35,043 nucleotides of DNA from a virus, in the IMG/VR virus record IMGVR_UViG_3300043783_000120, positions 1-35,043 of that record; one strand, given 5' to 3'. The position numbers and the translations under genes were made by a program. Position 1 is the first letter of the stretch. Each line of letters starts with the position of its first letter. The notes under the pieces are model-generated. The model searched no databases and was not told the origin of the DNA. It saw nothing but the letters and a program-made list of their open reading frames with translations. Of this stretch, positions 7,633 to 16,050 are shown piece by piece.

Positions 7633-8868
7633 ATGGGATCTTACGCTCCTCCAACGATAGGCACTGCTGGCCTGACCATTCCGCAACTCGCGGCCATTTT
7701 GAACTTTCTCCAGACTAGTTTCCTGGGAATTTATGGCCAGAGCGTGGTGCTGGACAATAGCAATTCCGATACCACGATGATTGGGATTTACGCCACAGCC
7801 ATTGCCGACCTGGACGCGCTGCTACAGCTGGTGTTCAACAACCAGTCGCCGTTGTTTGCCGTTGGGGCAGGACTGGACAACATTGTGGCCATCAACGGCA
7901 TCACGCGCGAGGTAGCTACATACTCCACAGCCCAGGTGACACTGACGGGTACTCCCGGAACGCCCATCACAAATGGTTATGTGACGGATACAGTCTTCGG
8001 CTATACGTGGAACTTGCCACCCAGTGTGACGATTGGAGGAGGCGGGACGGTGGTAGTCACGGCGACATGCGCCGTGCTGGGGGCAGTAAACGTCCCTTTG
8101 GGTAGCATTACTGGCATCGGCAATCCAACATCTGGCTGGACGAGCGTGACTAACGCTGCCGCCAGCGTTCCCGGCAGCCCGGTGGAAGCTGATAGCCAGC
8201 TGCGTACGCGGCAGGGTGTGAGCCAGGAGCGGCCTTCTCTGACGCCACTGGAAGCTACGCTAGCGGCGATTCTAGCCGTGGCGGGAGTGACGGCAGCCAC
8301 CATACTGGAAAACTTTACTAACTCTACGGACTCACTAAGCAATCCGGCGCACTCCATCAGCGCAGTGGTGGCCGGAGGAGACCCAACAGCTGTTGCCACG
8401 GCTATTTACGGCAACAAGGGGCCGGGAGCGCTAACCAACGGCAGTACGGGCGGCACACTTGTTACAAAGAACATCGCTGGAAAGTCTGGTATCGTCATTC
8501 CCATCAGCTTTGCCACGCCACAGCAGGTTTCCATTTATGTCAGCATGCACATCACGGTATTTGCAGGCGGAACCCTGTCGGTGATTCAGGCTGCAATTCA
8601 GGCGGCGCTGGTAGCATATATTGACAGCATTCCGCTAGCTTCACCGGGAACGGCCACGACGACTACGTTGCCCACAATTAGCTTTGGGGAGCTGGTGGCA
8701 GCAGCGAACAGCCCGAACGAAACTGGAGCGCCTCCAACGTACTCGATCAAGGCAACGAACTTCTTTTTCGGCACATCTGCTAGTCCTAGCACGAACACCG
8801 ATATTACGCTGGCCTTTTATCAGCAGGCGGTCAGCATAGCCGCAAACATCGTGGTGGCTTCTCCATAA
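7633..8868 (+). CDS. Baseplate J-like protein (gp47 family)
   Basis: This 411-residue protein shows typical gp47/gpJ features: LQTSFLGIYGQSVVLDNSNSD near the N terminus (read as FLGIYGQ and NSNSDTTMIG), GAGLDNIVAINGITR, the domain around residues 100-180 rich in small beta strands, EADSQLRTRQGVSQ, and a C-terminal half with SAVVAGGDPTAVATAIYGNKGPG. The EADSQLRTR motif is particularly diagnostic. Baseplate J forms the inner wedge dimer that triggers sheath contraction. The stop overlaps the next ATG (TAATG). Confidence 0.9.
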   Translation: MGSYAPPTIGTAGLTIPQLAAILNFLQTSFLGIYGQSVVLDNSNSDTTMIGIYATAIADLDALLQLVFNNQSPLFAVGAGLDNIVAINGITREVATYSTAQVTLTGTPGTPITNGYVTDTVFGYTWNLPPSVTIGGGGTVVVTATCAVLGAVNVPLGSITGIGNPTSGWTSVTNAAASVPGSPVEADSQLRTRQGVSQERPSLTPLEATLAAILAVAGVTAATILENFTNSTDSLSNPAHSISAVVAGGDPTAVATAIYGNKGPGALTNGSTGGTLVTKNIAGKSGIVIPISFATPQQVSIYVSMHITVFAGGTLSVIQAAIQAALVAYIDSIPLASPGTATTTTLPTISFGELVAAANSPNETGAPPTYSIKATNFFFGTSASPSTNTDITLAFYQQAVSIAANIVVASP

Positions 8869-10178
8869 TGAGTTCTCTGGCTCTCAATCCAGCAAACATC
8901 TATACTCCGCAGCCGCTGGGGATAGAGAACTACAATTTCGAGCTGTCGCCATCCACGTTGCCACCCACAGGCTGGCAGACGGGCGGTGTGGGGTTAAATA
9001 CATCTGTAACGTTGAGCTATGACACGTCCACACCATACGAAGGGGCGAACAGTCTCGTCATCGCGGCTACGGCGCAGTTTGGCGGTGCATCGGTCATTGC
9101 ACAGTATCCCGTGGTGCCAGGACAGGTGTATGGTTTAACGGCGGCGCTTAAATCCAACACTGGCGATCAGGCCAACGTAGAAATTGTTTTCCTTGATTTC
9201 AACGGTAATCAGATTCCTGTGGCGAACGAGTTAGTTCGTCCATTGATTAACACGACGAGTGCTAGTTGGCAATTGCTTTCGGTACAGGGCACGGTGCCGT
9301 TCAACGCGGTTACGGCGCAGATTCAGTGCTACATGAGTGGAGCTAGCGGCGGCACGGGCGAGTTCGATATAATACAGGCTACGTTGCTGTCCAATGCCAT
9401 TCCCTATTACTTGTCACTTGTTCCCAGCCAGTGGCGAGCTGCACCGAAATTTTTAAGCTGGTTGGCTGCGTTGTTGCAACCGCTGGTAGACGTTGGTATT
9501 TGCGCGGCGGGGCTTAACGCAGCGTTCGATATTGACACGGCAGTTGGCAGTCAGCTGGATGTACTGGGACAGTTTATCGGGGTCAGCCGCACGCTGCCGT
9601 TTGCTCCTGGTAATTCCATTGCCACAGCTGTTATTGACGTTGCGGGAAGCAGCTACGTGAACGGCGACGTTCTTAACGTTGTTCAGGCCGGAGCCACGGG
9701 TGGGCAGGTGATTTACAACTCCACTGGCCCTAGCATCGTGATCTCCAATGTCGGCTCGGGATACACCAACGCCACGGGCCTGGCCACCACGGGCGGGCAC
9801 GGCACTGGGTTAACGGTGACGATCACGACTGTAGCGTGGTCGCCAGTGTTGGATGATGTGCACTACCGCATCCTGCTCATGGCGAAGATCCTGCAGAATC
9901 AGTGGAATGGGCAGGTGGATTCTCTCTGGAATCCCTGGCAGTTGCTGTTTCCAGGTGGGCGAATTTATATTACTGACAACCAGAACATGACCGCCACGGT
10001 GTTGCTGGTAGGGGCTTTCGACGGGCTGGTTCAGCAGATGATCGAGCAGGGTTTGATCGTGCCGCGCCCTGAGACGGTGCAATACGTTTACGAATTCCCA
10101 CAACTGCCGGGGTTCGGTTTCGGCAGTTTAAATCCCACGTTCGTGGCTGGTTTTGGAAGGGGATATTTTAATGGCTGA
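8868..10178 (+). CDS. Tail protein I-like baseplate protein (DUF2612) with added beta domains
   Basis: There are three parts in 436 residues. Residues about 15-170 form a carbohydrate-binding-like jelly roll (YNFELSPSTLPPTGW, GANSLVIAATAQFGG, PGQVYGLTAALKS). From about 185 a DUF2612/gpI-type core begins (LDVLGQFIGVSRTLPF, then DDVHYRILLMAKILQNQWNG). Between those two core blocks, residues about 248-326 insert a beta module (SYVNGDVLNVV, GSGYTNATGLATTGGHGTGLTVT) similar to the sheath insertion. The C terminus PRPETVQYVYEFPQ and GFGRGYFNG closes it. This protein links baseplate to fibres; the N-terminal sugar-binding-like domain may contribute to adsorption. Confidence 0.8.
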   Translation: MSSLALNPANIYTPQPLGIENYNFELSPSTLPPTGWQTGGVGLNTSVTLSYDTSTPYEGANSLVIAATAQFGGASVIAQYPVVPGQVYGLTAALKSNTGDQANVEIVFLDFNGNQIPVANELVRPLINTTSASWQLLSVQGTVPFNAVTAQIQCYMSGASGGTGEFDIIQATLLSNAIPYYLSLVPSQWRAAPKFLSWLAALLQPLVDVGICAAGLNAAFDIDTAVGSQLDVLGQFIGVSRTLPFAPGNSIATAVIDVAGSSYVNGDVLNVVQAGATGGQVIYNSTGPSIVISNVGSGYTNATGLATTGGHGTGLTVTITTVAWSPVLDDVHYRILLMAKILQNQWNGQVDSLWNPWQLLFPGGRIYITDNQNMTATVLLVGAFDGLVQQMIEQGLIVPRPETVQYVYEFPQLPGFGFGSLNPTFVAGFGRGYFNG

Positions 10179-10767
10179 TACGAACCTGTCACAATGGAAC
10201 CCCACGGCGGCGTCGCAGGAAACGGACGCCAATTATCAATCCGATTCGCAACGCACAGGCGGAGCGGCGGACGGACAGTTCTGGGACGCGGCTACCGCCA
10301 ACAAGTTCTTATACCAGAACAGCACCTTTATCCGGGCGCTGGCACTGATGCTGGTGAATAAGGGTTACAGCCCCAAGGACGGTACTACCCCATATCAAGC
10401 TGACACGAGCAGCAACGCGGCAGTGACGGCTCTGGCGGCGGTATTGGCGAATATTTTAACTGAGGCCGACTTGCAGACGGCCAATCTACTTGTAACTGCT
10501 TCTGGTACCGCGTACATAAAATTCGGACCGGCATTAGGTGGCCTAATCCTCCAGTGGAACACTGCGGTAAGCTTTACACTGGGCACGCCGCTGGCGGTTA
10601 CATTTAACACGCCGTTCGCTAATTCTTTGCTTCATCGGGTTATGCTGACACCGTATACTAGTGGCGTTACGTCCTGCTGGATAACTGGTGATAGCGCTAC
10701 AGGGTTTACACTCAATTCAACGGGAAGTGGTACTGCCAGTGTCGCCTGGCTGGCAATCGGATTCTGA
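10171..10767 (+). CDS. Short tail fibre protein with gp53-like C-terminal domain
   Basis: I chose the ATG at 10171 (198 residues) because GGAAGGGGAT lies just upstream; a TTG at 10153 in the same frame is less likely. The middle (NKFLYQNSTFIRALALML) resembles N-terminal attachment parts of phage fibre/collar proteins. The last 75 residues (GGLILQWNTAVSFTL, NSLLHRVMLTPY, VAWLAIGF) match the putative tail-fibre gp53-like C-terminal domain, a beta sandwich for receptor contact. It has no signal peptide, unlike the four proteins that follow. Confidence 0.72.
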   Translation: MADTNLSQWNPTAASQETDANYQSDSQRTGGAADGQFWDAATANKFLYQNSTFIRALALMLVNKGYSPKDGTTPYQADTSSNAAVTALAAVLANILTEADLQTANLLVTASGTAYIKFGPALGGLILQWNTAVSFTLGTPLAVTFNTPFANSLLHRVMLTPYTSGVTSCWITGDSATGFTLNSTGSGTASVAWLAIGF

Positions 10768-10768
10768 T

Positions 10769-13741
10769 ATGAAACAACTTCTCTGGCTTCTGCTCATCGC
10801 TCCCGCTCTGGCCCAAAATACCGTAACGGTAACGGCCGGCCAGATCCACTCCAACCCCACGACCCTGCTGCCTAGCGGCACGATTCTGTTTCAGGCGCAG
10901 GGGGCCGGAGGCACGCCGCAGGTTGGGCAGAATATAAGTTACCAGATTGGTGCGACTGGGCCAAGCATCACCGCGCCAACCGTGTGCCCCATCGTCAACG
11001 GTGCTATTACCGGAACCTGTTCTGTCGCTAACGTCACCGCAGCCTTCCCCCAGAACTTCTGCTTTTCGGTTACTGTGAAATCTTCGACCAACATCGTCAT
11101 CCTCGGGGGCCCCAACTCTGGGTACCAGTGCGTTCAGCCGCAGCCAAACTCCAACTGGTGCTCCAACGGTACTTGCAACTTCGACACATTTGCTCCGTCC
11201 GGTTACCCAAGCCAGGTGCTGGTAATCAACCTTCCACCGCCGACTTCTACCAGACTAGGGGGGGTGCTCAACGTTCCATGTCCGGTAGGCCAGGCCATTG
11301 GCAGCTACACCAGTCTCGGAAGCCCCATTTGTGTTTCGGCAAGCGGCGGAAGTGGCGGAGCATGGGGAACGATTACAGGCACTTTGAGCAACCAGCTCGA
11401 TCTTGCGTCGGCACTGGCTGCTCTTGCTCCTCTTAACAGCCCCGCGCTCACTGGAACGCCTACGGCTCCTACGCAACTGCTTTCTGACAGCTCCAATGCC
11501 TTGGCTACAAATAGCTTCGTGAAGGGGCAAGGCTATGCGCCCCTGGCCAGCCCGGCATTCACCGGTCTGCCTACGGCTCCTACAGTATTGCTGTCGGACA
11601 GTTCGTCTTCGTTGGCCACCACGGCGTGGGTTCAGGGCCAAGGCTATAGCACCGGAAGCGGTAATGTGAGCGGCCCTGGAACTTCAGTGGTCGGCACTGC
11701 CGCTTTGTGGAACAGCACCAACGGCCGCGTGCTGCAAGGATCTTCCATCAGCTTCCCGCTTTCTCCTGCCAACATCGGGACTCTGGTTGCCGGGAGCAAC
11801 GGATTAGCCAACTCGGCTACGACGGACGCCACCAACGCTGCCAACATCACGTCCGGAACTCTGCCGGCAGCACGGTTACCAAACCCATCGTCCTCCAGCT
11901 TTGGTGGCGTGCAGTCGTTCAATGCCCTAGCCAATCAGTTCCTTACTGGACTCGCCACCACCGGAATATTCACCAGTGCTCAGCCTACCTGTGGGAACCT
12001 GTCCAACGGAGCGCCAAGTTGCAGTACGGACACGACGAACGCCAACAATATTACTTCTGGCACAGTTTCCAGCAGCCTGCTTCCCAACCCGCTGTTCCCA
12101 AGTTCTACGTTGCTTTATCCGTCGGGTTCGTCGTCGGTTCCAGCGTGGGGGTTCAGCGGTGACCCCACTGCTGGCATGTATCTGGCGCTCAACCCCGCGC
12201 AGTGGCAGGTGTCGGCCACGTCTGGCACCGGCAGCGTCGTCACCCTCACCGTCGGCAACACGCAGGGCTGGCTGTTCGACGCCACACATCCTCAGTTCGT
12301 GGTTGGAAACTACATCAATGCTGCTGGAATCGGCACTGGCTACAACTGTAGCAGCTGCATTCTCACCGCCGTGAACCCCACGGCGCACACGATCAGCTAT
12401 GCTGGCGCCGGAACTTCGCCGCTCAGTTCTGGAACAGTGCAGATTTACAACCCGTCGTTTACCCCGACCGTGTCGCGCATCACGTTTCCAGTTGGCATCC
12501 AATTCGGGAGCGGCAGCACATCCCAGAACGGGACCATCCAGATGGGGGCTACCGACAACATTACCAGCTGGAGCAACACCGGGGGAGGCTACACTTCTAC
12601 GCTGCTGATTCGCAACGCCAACGCCACTGCTGGCGACCTTCGCGCCGCGCAAATCGGAGACAATACCTATGGCGCGGTGACGGCCCTCGGCGCTCCATTC
12701 AACGTGAACGGCGCGCTTACCGTGACCGGGCTGTCCACGCAGTCTGGGGGCTTGACGATTTCTGGCACCTGCGTTGGGGTCGTTTGCAACTACCAACCCA
12801 ACACCTATGCCGTAAACCAGATTCAGATATTTCCAGCCACCAGCACGCTGGCCGACCTCGTCATTGGCACGGTCGGCCTCGACCCCTGCTGCAGCCTTCA
12901 GGCTGGGAGCACGTGGGTCAATACCAACGGGCTGAATGGTAACGCTCATCTGGACTTCTTCGATGGCAGCTTCTACTGGGCAAACATCACCAACGGCGAC
13001 AACCCGTGCAACCTGGCCAACGGCTGCTCCGGCACGGGCGCGACGGCCTTAATAAATTCCCCGTCGTTCGTCACCCCCAACATCGGGGACGCCACCGGTA
13101 GGAGCCTGACTCTGGCGGCCCTCACTGGCGACCAGATGGACTTACAACCTGGTTTGGGGTTGATCGTAAACGGCTCCCTGACCAGCGGCACGTTTGTCAG
13201 CGGGGAGACGGTAATTCAGGGAACTTCCGGGGCGTCGTCCGTGTTCACCAAGATCGAGCCTACTGGCAACATGCTGATCGGCGGCGTCACCGGGACCGCT
13301 GATGCCACGCATACATGGGTAGGCCAGACTTCTGGGGCAGTGTTTACGCCTACCTCAATTCCGGGAACGCCATACTGCCAGTATGTTCCCGCTTCGGGTC
13401 ATATCTACGGCTGCTACGCCAGTACCAACGCCTACCTGATGAGCTTCAACGGCGATCCTCTGATGCCCGTGACGCGCACCGTAGGCTCCGGCACCGCTGC
13501 GATGACCACCGCTGCCATCGGCAACGGAGCATGTGGAACGACCGTTACGGTGGCGTCTTCCAATGTGTTATCCAGCGACGTGGTGAACTTCTCGTTCTCC
13601 TCCGCCCCGGCGGCTAACCCCGGCACGCTGAAGATCAACGCCTGGGCCACCAGCGGCAACGTGAACTTCGAGTACTGCAACGGCACCGGGGCGAGCGTGA
13701 CGCCAACGGCTACGACGATCAGATGGAGCGTGCCACGATGA
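10769..13741 (+). CDS. Large tail fibre A with Sec signal peptide
   Basis: The start at 10769 lies one base after the previous stop and gives 990 residues. It opens with MKQLLWLLLIAPALAQ, a textbook signal peptide with Ala-x-Ala cleavage. Residues about 17-200 are a cysteine-rich beta region (NWCSNGTCNF). At about 225-300 are two fibre repeats of the type NSPALTGTPTAPT ... SLATTAWVQGQGY, common in phage tail fibres. From about 335 comes an IGTLVAGSNGL repeat shared with fibre B at 16047. The C terminus (GNGACGTTVTVASSN, VNFEYCNGTGAS) resembles a fibre-tip beta module. The first 450 residues are clearly paralogous to fibre B. The many cysteines and the signal peptide suggest export, which is odd for a virion protein. 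Confidence 0.75.
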   Translation: MKQLLWLLLIAPALAQNTVTVTAGQIHSNPTTLLPSGTILFQAQGAGGTPQVGQNISYQIGATGPSITAPTVCPIVNGAITGTCSVANVTAAFPQNFCFSVTVKSSTNIVILGGPNSGYQCVQPQPNSNWCSNGTCNFDTFAPSGYPSQVLVINLPPPTSTRLGGVLNVPCPVGQAIGSYTSLGSPICVSASGGSGGAWGTITGTLSNQLDLASALAALAPLNSPALTGTPTAPTQLLSDSSNALATNSFVKGQGYAPLASPAFTGLPTAPTVLLSDSSSSLATTAWVQGQGYSTGSGNVSGPGTSVVGTAALWNSTNGRVLQGSSISFPLSPANIGTLVAGSNGLANSATTDATNAANITSGTLPAARLPNPSSSSFGGVQSFNALANQFLTGLATTGIFTSAQPTCGNLSNGAPSCSTDTTNANNITSGTVSSSLLPNPLFPSSTLLYPSGSSSVPAWGFSGDPTAGMYLALNPAQWQVSATSGTGSVVTLTVGNTQGWLFDATHPQFVVGNYINAAGIGTGYNCSSCILTAVNPTAHTISYAGAGTSPLSSGTVQIYNPSFTPTVSRITFPVGIQFGSGSTSQNGTIQMGATDNITSWSNTGGGYTSTLLIRNANATAGDLRAAQIGDNTYGAVTALGAPFNVNGALTVTGLSTQSGGLTISGTCVGVVCNYQPNTYAVNQIQIFPATSTLADLVIGTVGLDPCCSLQAGSTWVNTNGLNGNAHLDFFDGSFYWANITNGDNPCNLANGCSGTGATALINSPSFVTPNIGDATGRSLTLAALTGDQMDLQPGLGLIVNGSLTSGTFVSGETVIQGTSGASSVFTKIEPTGNMLIGGVTGTADATHTWVGQTSGAVFTPTSIPGTPYCQYVPASGHIYGCYASTNAYLMSFNGDPLMPVTRTVGSGTAAMTTAAIGNGACGTTVTVASSNVLSSDVVNFSFSSAPAANPGTLKINAWATSGNVNFEYCNGTGASVTPTATTIRWSVPR
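11774..11873 (+). repeat. Fibre repeat unit in fibre A
   Basis: Codes for IGTLVAGSNGLANSATTD followed by TNAANITSGTL. Two further copies lie in fibre B (17028-17126 and 17334-17433). Protein conservation is much higher than DNA conservation, so selection on the protein is likely. Confidence 0.7.
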
Positions 13742-16050
13742 TTGATTATTTAGTTGACCTTTCGATCCGAACGGCATTTCGAGTTTTTCTATTTGCTCTG
13801 GCCGTTGTGCTTGCCGTAGCGGCGGGAAAACTATGCGATGCCCAGGTCACCTATGCTGACGCCCCGGGCAGCGTCAACGTGGCCTTCACCATTACTCCCA
13901 CCGGCACCGGCACAGGGTCGCTCAACTCACTCGACGGCCTGATCAACAACTGCCACGTCGGCGGCGGCAGCTGCACCGGCGTGTACCCCCTCGGATCGTC
14001 CATCACTGTCACCCCTACTGCCACGGGCGGAAGCAACTTCAACTGGGTTGGAGGCACAGACGGGGCCAGCGTGTGTTCGGGCACTGGGGCCTGCACGTTC
14101 ATCATCACTGCCACTGCCAGTATAAGCGGGGTGTTCTCGGCGGCGGGGAGCGCGGTGCTGGCCTCCCCGTTCTTCTCGGTTGATCTGAACTCGTCTACAA
14201 AGTTCCCGGCCACCGACTGCACTGGAGGCGTTGGCATCTGCCCCAACATGACGCTCGGGCAGGGCCGGTTGTGGGACACGCCACAGGTGTTGTGGCCGAT
14301 GGTGGAGACTGCGAACAACGTGTTCAGCTGGAGCGGCCTCGACGGGCTGCTGTCCACGATGAACGCCAACTCGGTGCATTCGGCGCAGATGGCGCTGGCG
14401 CGTACCCCGAAGTTCGCCACCGACGGCGGCGGATATACGGACGCTGGAAGCTGTTCCTACATCGCGTACTCCAGTACCGGCACCGTTACTGCCTTATCTG
14501 AGTCTGGCTCGACGGTCACAGCCACAAGCACGTTTAATCCCGGAGTAAACAATTGGATTGTGATGAACGGGGACACGCCAAAGGGCTACGACGGTGTGTT
14601 TCAGGTGACCTCGTCCAGCGTCACGCAGTTTCAGTACACCGCCGTCAATACTGGGCTTGGGGCCGGAACGGCATTCGGCACCGTTGGCATAACCCAGAAT
14701 CAGACGTTTTCCGTGGCGGGGCAGTGTGACCCGCCGACCGATCTGAACCGCGACGGAACAGGAACCGGCTTGTTCTTCCGCAACTGGGTCGGGGCACTGT
14801 CGAATCACGTCACCGTCAGCAACTATACCAACACCCATGCCCACATTCTGGACTACGAGTGCTGGAACGAGCCGGACACCAACCAGTTCTTCAGCGCGTC
14901 TTTCGGAACCTACGATCAGCTGGCCCGCATGTGCCAGGACGCCTACTACATCATCAAGGGCGACGCCAACTTCATCTTCGCACTTACCTCAGTAAACTCG
15001 TCCGGCGTCTACACGGGAACCGTGACCAACGGTGCCAGCAACTATTATGTGGGGCAGCACTTCAACGTCACCGGGTTCACGAACGGCGGCAACAACCTCA
15101 CGAACGCGGTCGTCACCGCTTCGTCCGCAACCTCGCTCACGTTCGCCGCATCCACCACGACCGAGACGCACGCGGCCACTGCCAGAATGGTCAACCGCTT
15201 CACCGGGGAAACAGCCGCACAAGTGCGGGCTGCGGTGACCAGCGTCGCCAGTTGCTGCGATGGCGCAGGCAACCCTGCGGACACGACAGCTAACGTGGTC
15301 ATGCCGAGCTACCACGGCAGCAGCCCGGCCATCGGTTATAGCCAGTGCTATCTGTACTGCACCGGCACCTGCACCAACCCTGGAGGCTCGAACAGCTGCC
15401 ACGTCGGGGCCAATATCTATACCGACGCCATCAACTTCCACATGAAGCCTGGTCAGAACCTCGAGGGCCAGATGTCCACGTGGGTCACGGCCATCGACGC
15501 GCTGCTCGTGGCACAGGATCTTGCCAAGCCGCTGTACAACACGGAGGGTGGCTTCTCGGCTGCCGGGTGGACTTCGCCCTACAGCGCGGACTCCAACCTT
15601 CAGGCGTCGTTTATCGCCCAGTTTTACCCGTACAGCTACAGCCTCGGCGTGCTCAACAACGTGTGGTACGACTGGACGACGAACAGCAACGCTGGCCTCG
15701 GCAACAGCACCGTGGGCAGCGTCGGGGCTCAGACGGCGTGGAACCAGATTTACACGTGGATGGTGGGGAGCACGATGGGCACGCTGACTACCAGTTCGCC
15801 GCAGGGAAGCAGCTGCCCGGCGGGGGAGACGTGCTTCACCTACACCTACACGATGACTCTGCCCAACAGCGTGGCTGCCGCGATTATCTGGGACACGTCG
15901 CAGACCTGTACGCCATGCACAACCGCCAACCAGACGGTGAATAGTTCGTATCTCAGCTACCTGACTACTCTGGGAGGGATCACGAAGACCAGCATCGTGA
16001 GTCACCAGGTGCCGGTGGGAATACAGCCGATTTTGGTGCAAGCACAATGA
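13738..16050 (+). CDS. Secreted clan GH-A glycoside hydrolase-like protein
   Basis: The ATG at 13738 overlaps the fibre A stop (ATGA); 770 residues. Residues about 1-36 are a long signal peptide (FLFALAVVLAVAAG, cleavage near CDAQ). Residues about 37-135 resemble a bacterial InlB-type repeat (YPLGSSITVTPTATGG, FNWVGGTDG). From about 140 a TIM-barrel glycosidase begins: ETANNVFSWSGLDGLL, then YECWNEPDTN with probable acid/base E378, and PLYNTEGGFS with probable nucleophile E603. This spacing fits retaining clan GH-A enzymes (GH39/GH5-like). Two beta inserts (about 245-320 and 415-485) interrupt the barrel. It could digest host capsule or exopolysaccharide. The exact GH family cannot be fixed by eye. 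Confidence 0.72.
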   Translation: MIDYLVDLSIRTAFRVFLFALAVVLAVAAGKLCDAQVTYADAPGSVNVAFTITPTGTGTGSLNSLDGLINNCHVGGGSCTGVYPLGSSITVTPTATGGSNFNWVGGTDGASVCSGTGACTFIITATASISGVFSAAGSAVLASPFFSVDLNSSTKFPATDCTGGVGICPNMTLGQGRLWDTPQVLWPMVETANNVFSWSGLDGLLSTMNANSVHSAQMALARTPKFATDGGGYTDAGSCSYIAYSSTGTVTALSESGSTVTATSTFNPGVNNWIVMNGDTPKGYDGVFQVTSSSVTQFQYTAVNTGLGAGTAFGTVGITQNQTFSVAGQCDPPTDLNRDGTGTGLFFRNWVGALSNHVTVSNYTNTHAHILDYECWNEPDTNQFFSASFGTYDQLARMCQDAYYIIKGDANFIFALTSVNSSGVYTGTVTNGASNYYVGQHFNVTGFTNGGNNLTNAVVTASSATSLTFAASTTTETHAATARMVNRFTGETAAQVRAAVTSVASCCDGAGNPADTTANVVMPSYHGSSPAIGYSQCYLYCTGTCTNPGGSNSCHVGANIYTDAINFHMKPGQNLEGQMSTWVTAIDALLVAQDLAKPLYNTEGGFSAAGWTSPYSADSNLQASFIAQFYPYSYSLGVLNNVWYDWTTNSNAGLGNSTVGSVGAQTAWNQIYTWMVGSTMGTLTTSSPQGSSCPAGETCFTYTYTMTLPNSVAAAIIWDTSQTCTPCTTANQTVNSSYLSYLTTLGGITKTSIVSHQVPVGIQPILVQAQ

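Noticed and set aside
11927-12949. 340-codon minus-strand open frame within fibre A
   Set aside because: Mirror reading of GC-rich, repetitive fibre sequence; Arg/Gly/Ala-rich product with no recognisable domain.
14989-16047. 352-codon minus-strand open frame within the glycosidase gene
   Set aside because: Antisense to a gene with clear catalytic motifs; composition (Arg/Val/Gly repeats) is that of a shadow frame.
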